Below are positions 60,739-64,000 of a DNA stretch of 64,000 nt, in pieces. The translations under genes were made by a program, and so were the position numbers. Numbering within the stretch: the stretch's first letter is position 1; the number at the start of each line of letters is the position of its first letter. Source of the DNA: Apostichopus japonicus (lineage: Eukaryota > Echinodermata > Holothuroidea > Aspidochirotida > Stichopodidae); contig NC_092574.1 in the NCBI RefSeq assembly GCF_037975245.1, positions 23,871,713 through 23,935,712 on the forward strand, in the 5' to 3' direction. A model generated the notes under the pieces. The model saw nothing but the letters and a program-made list of their open reading frames with translations. It did not search any database and was not told the origin of the DNA.

Positions 60739-63362
60739 CTGTGAAGAAGAAAAAATCCATGTGAGAGACATTGTATGGTGACCACTGACTTGGACATCAA
60801 TAACATGAGGAGGAGACATGAAAACTTGAGAAGATGACATGGGTCATAGGTTGTAGGAAACTTGGCATATTTTGTGATGTTAACACATGTAGATGTACAA
60901 AATAAATACAGATTAAATGCAGTTAAAACAAGTGAAAGTGACTATGCAGTGAGCCCAGAATTGCAAAATCTTTGAAATTTCTGGTGGATAATTTTAAACA
61001 CGGTGTTCGCTGCACTTTTGGGGCTAGTACTTTTGTGTTCAGATATTTACTGCACTTTAATTGAATCAATTAAATAGAGCAGTTAGCCGTTAGAACAAAT
61101 AAGCTGGAATCGAGAAGAGATTTAAGAGCGAATCATGTCTATATTTAACACACACACACAACCCTTTCAGCCATCACCTCAATTGTGAAATTGGATCTTT
61201 ACCTGACAGGGAAAGGTAGATATGGGAATACAAAAAAACAGACTGGAACATTGAACACATGAAGGTCTCTTTTAAGTAAACCAGAAATCCAACAAGCTTT
61301 GATGGCTCTATGGCACATTATCAATGAGAAAATTTCATATAACACTGCAACAACAAAATTTTGTGACTATACTGCTTTAAATTAAAGTAATGCCATCAAT
61401 GTTGACCTTCCGAAAAATTAATGTCGATCTTTGGATGATCTTAAATGTGTACGTGCCAAGGAATCGTGCAGCCTTTAGGCTTGCTAGTCAGAAATGAATT
61501 AATGTTTTGAATAAATTTTAAATGAACTGATAAGGTATAATCAAACATACATATGTAACTGAAGAATGTATGAGGATTTTAACCTTGTGAGTTACACAAC
61601 TGTAGACAATGTGTAAGCAGTACCTATTCATCCAAGTATGTACATAGTACAGATGCAGACACAGGACAACAGTATGTATGCAAAACAGTATGTATGCAAA
61701 ATTGGAAAATACTCAGGATTTACGGATGAATGACTCTGTACACTCTTCTCTGTGGCGTCTATACACGGAGCGGACTTGTTAGTAAAGGACAACTAAAAAC
61801 TGTGACACACTACGTGCAGCACCAGGCTGTACTACTGTAATTCTATGGGAGTGCTGAAACTCTGTGCATCATGCTATACCTATACCCAGTAAAGACAGTT
61901 AATATGTTGGATACTAAAGTATGCGCAGCTACAGGGGATAAGGGGTGGGGGGAGGCAGGGTAACAAGTATCTCACATACTGTTATAAAAGTGTTTTTCTT
62001 GATGTATTAAGTTTTGAGGTACAAATGTATATGAGTAACCTCTTATAATTTAGAATGGGTTGTGAATATCATCCAGAGTGTACTGATAATAAAATAGTTC
62101 ACACAATCTATACATATATACACAGTTTGTGAAAGCAACTTGCAATCATGATTATAAGTATAACTAGAGGACAGACACATGTTAGTTTAATTGTTTTCTT
62201 TTCTGAAAGACAAGGTCAGTCTTGCACTTTAATAACATTGAAAGAGGGGAAAAAAAGGGGAAAGGAAAAAAAGGGGAAAGGAAAAAAAGAAGAAAGCTAT
62301 TAGAATGTGGTATTACCTGTCAAATATGTGCAAATTATATCAAGTCCACTATGTTTTGGCAACATGTTCACAGTACCCTTAAAGGTAAATTTATGTGGTG
62401 TACAATATGAATCATACAAAGAGAGCTATGTTGCATTTACAGTACTCCCTCCTGTAGGCTACCCTCCCAAACATCATCTTAACTCTTGCTGAAAGAACCC
62501 ATAGCATATAAATAACCCATTAGTTTATCGTTGTCTATATTGTATTACACTGCTAGAGCAATGGAAACTCAAAATCATCTCTGTAACAATTGATTATTAT
62601 ATCGCAACAATGTATGATGGCACCACAGCTGTGACCAATTAACATCTATACTGTAGCCCGGCCACTGAGTATGTGGACAAGAGTGAATCTTAGGAGCCAA
62701 AGTGAGCGGACAGTAACTAACGAAAGACGAAGAAGAAGAGCAAGAACATGAGAAGCAATGAAATGGCTGATGGAAGAATGGTCAGGCTCAGACATCCACA
62801 TGAAACTTACCATGGAATTAAGCCATATTGGCAACAGCAGTTCATGCACCTAAACTACTGTACGCTAATCCAAAACAACAGAGAAAAAAAGTCAAACACA
62901 TGCACATACAGTAAAAACATGGGTTGAAACTTCAAAGAGAATTCCCATTTTCTCTCAGCCCCAATGGAATTGAAGTAACTCTTCACAGCTTGAGCAGTTG
63001 TTCCACCCCAGCCCCCCAACCCCCTACCCGCCCCACCTATCCATACACAAACACAACGGTATATTATATACACACATGGATATGTATAACCACAATTCTA
63101 TACAGTAGTTGATAAAAGGATGGATATGGGAGAACAGGACTAAAAGGAGAGGAAAGGGGAGGAAGGTAGAAGAACATAAGGAGTGGGGTGGGGAAAGAGA
63201 AAGAAACTGAAGGAGGGAGGTCAGGGGGTCAAGATGGTATGTCATCATAATTATGATAATTACATCGAAACATTCAACCAACCAAATGGAGAGGGGAACA
63301 AAAAAGGCATTCCAAAGCAGAGCAATAAACACAACTAACATATATATATTAGCTTTGATTAC
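60739..63362. other. Putative intron of the unidentified - strand gene
   Basis: No confident exon. A 39-nt candidate on the - strand ending at a GTAAGT donor near 62813 would introduce a stop in the phase needed here. 62240-62300 is a GGGAAAGGAAAAAA purine tract. Confidence 0.35.
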
Positions 63363-63393
63363 CTGACACTTCCTTAGTATACCTACAGATGTC
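63363..63393 (-). CDS. Possible 31-nt penultimate exon of the unidentified gene
   Basis: AATTTAG acceptor, then codons for DICRYTKEVS plus one base, then GTAATC donor. The phase fits both the exon at 60738 and the one at the window edge. The acceptor's pyrimidine tract is weak. Confidence 0.3.
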
Positions 63394-63963
63394 CTAAATT
63401 GAAGTTTCCTCTGCTGATAATAGTGAAAAATGAAAAAAAAAAAGATGAAAAGAGAAAGAGCTACACATGACATACTTAGAATAGTTGATCTTTCCTTTGT
63501 CACCCCTGTGCAGGGGATACCTTCCTGAGAGAGGGGGTCAAGGGGAGGGGGCTTCCCCTTCCCTTTGAGATATTTGGTTTATCATGTTAGGTGGCTTAGA
63601 TGCAAAATGGTGCTAACTTTGGCAAGGCTTTGAAGTGACTATATGATCGAAGTGTGGCATGCCCCCCCCTTGACTGGTACCTGAGGTGGACTGCCCCCCC
63701 CCCTTAGTATGCCACATGGAGCCACATGAAGTTCAGCAAAAAAAACGGGCAATTGGTTAGCTAAACTACAAGTTGGCTATCTGGTAAAGAAAAAATATCT
63801 CTCTAGGGGCCTGTGTATAACATAGCATAATGATACAGAACTACTGTAGGTGTATGTAAAATTTCTTCTTGCAAATTTCAAAATGGTTCTAAAACATGAT
63901 CTGAGTGAAATTAATCATTGGTGCCCTTTAACATCTTCCAATTTCAAAGTTAATGTAGCATAC

Positions 63964-64000
63964 CTTGTGTATCCTTTTGACTCCAGAGACCAGAGGTAAA
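63964..64000 (-). CDS. Possible exon of the unidentified gene, cut by the window edge
   Basis: Ends at a strong donor (CACAAG then GTATGC). In the phase that joins the 63393 exon it reads LPLVSGVKRIHK. The gene would continue beyond the right edge. No family recognised. Confidence 0.35.

Noticed and set aside
62813-62851. 39-nt candidate exon on the - strand before a GTAAGT donor
   Set aside because: In the phase required by neighbouring candidate exons it reads into a stop codon.

Overview
This is a stretch of animal nuclear DNA: AT-rich, intron-rich, with GT-AG introns of about 0.1 to 5 kb and many young repeats. I assembled spliced coding sequences by hand from splice signals and reading phase. 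Four conserved genes can be named: PCF11 (- strand, first two coding exons only; the rest lies off the left end), PGAP2 (+ strand, six coding exons), UCHL3 (- strand, seven coding exons, one of only 12 nt) and the Rab escort protein gene CHM/REP1 (+ strand, 18 coding exons). A fifth, unidentified gene may end near 60.65 kb on the - strand. Intron placement and protein similarity look vertebrate-like, but the repeats (Penelope-like elements, many short hAT elements, a TTAA-flanked family) and compact introns suggest a marine invertebrate deuterostome. An echinoderm is my best guess, at low confidence.

Layout: 0.6-4.1 kb PCF11 5' end; 4.99-7.47 kb a nest of four hAT-type elements; 8.97-9.35 kb a terminal-inverted-repeat element; 9.39-13.19 kb a second nest four levels deep (TTAA-flanked element > hAT > hAT > hAT miniature element); 13.67-14.11 kb another hAT element; 14.5-17.8 kb PGAP2; 21.15-21.32 kb a foldback repeat; 21.85-22.94 kb a 32-bp minisatellite of about 34 copies; 26.2-35.4 kb UCHL3, whose last intron carries a diverged long-period repeat with nuclear-receptor-like half-sites; 35.4-35.8 kb a 431-bp head-to-head interval shared by UCHL3 and CHM; 35.8-54.0 kb CHM, with two Penelope-like element remnants in its introns in opposite orientation; 54.7-57.1 kb more transposon remnants; 58-60.2 kb tandem duplications; 60.6-64 kb possible last exons of an unidentified - strand gene.

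The named genes do not form one pathway. PCF11 acts in mRNA 3'-end formation, PGAP2 in GPI-anchor lipid remodelling, UCHL3 in ubiquitin/NEDD8 processing, and REP1 presents Rab proteins for geranylgeranylation. Only UCHL3 and CHM are close enough to share a promoter. The most informative non-genic signals are the nested hAT insertions with intact 8-bp target duplications, which fix their order of insertion, and a hammerhead-ribozyme-like motif at the 3' end of both Penelope-like remnants.
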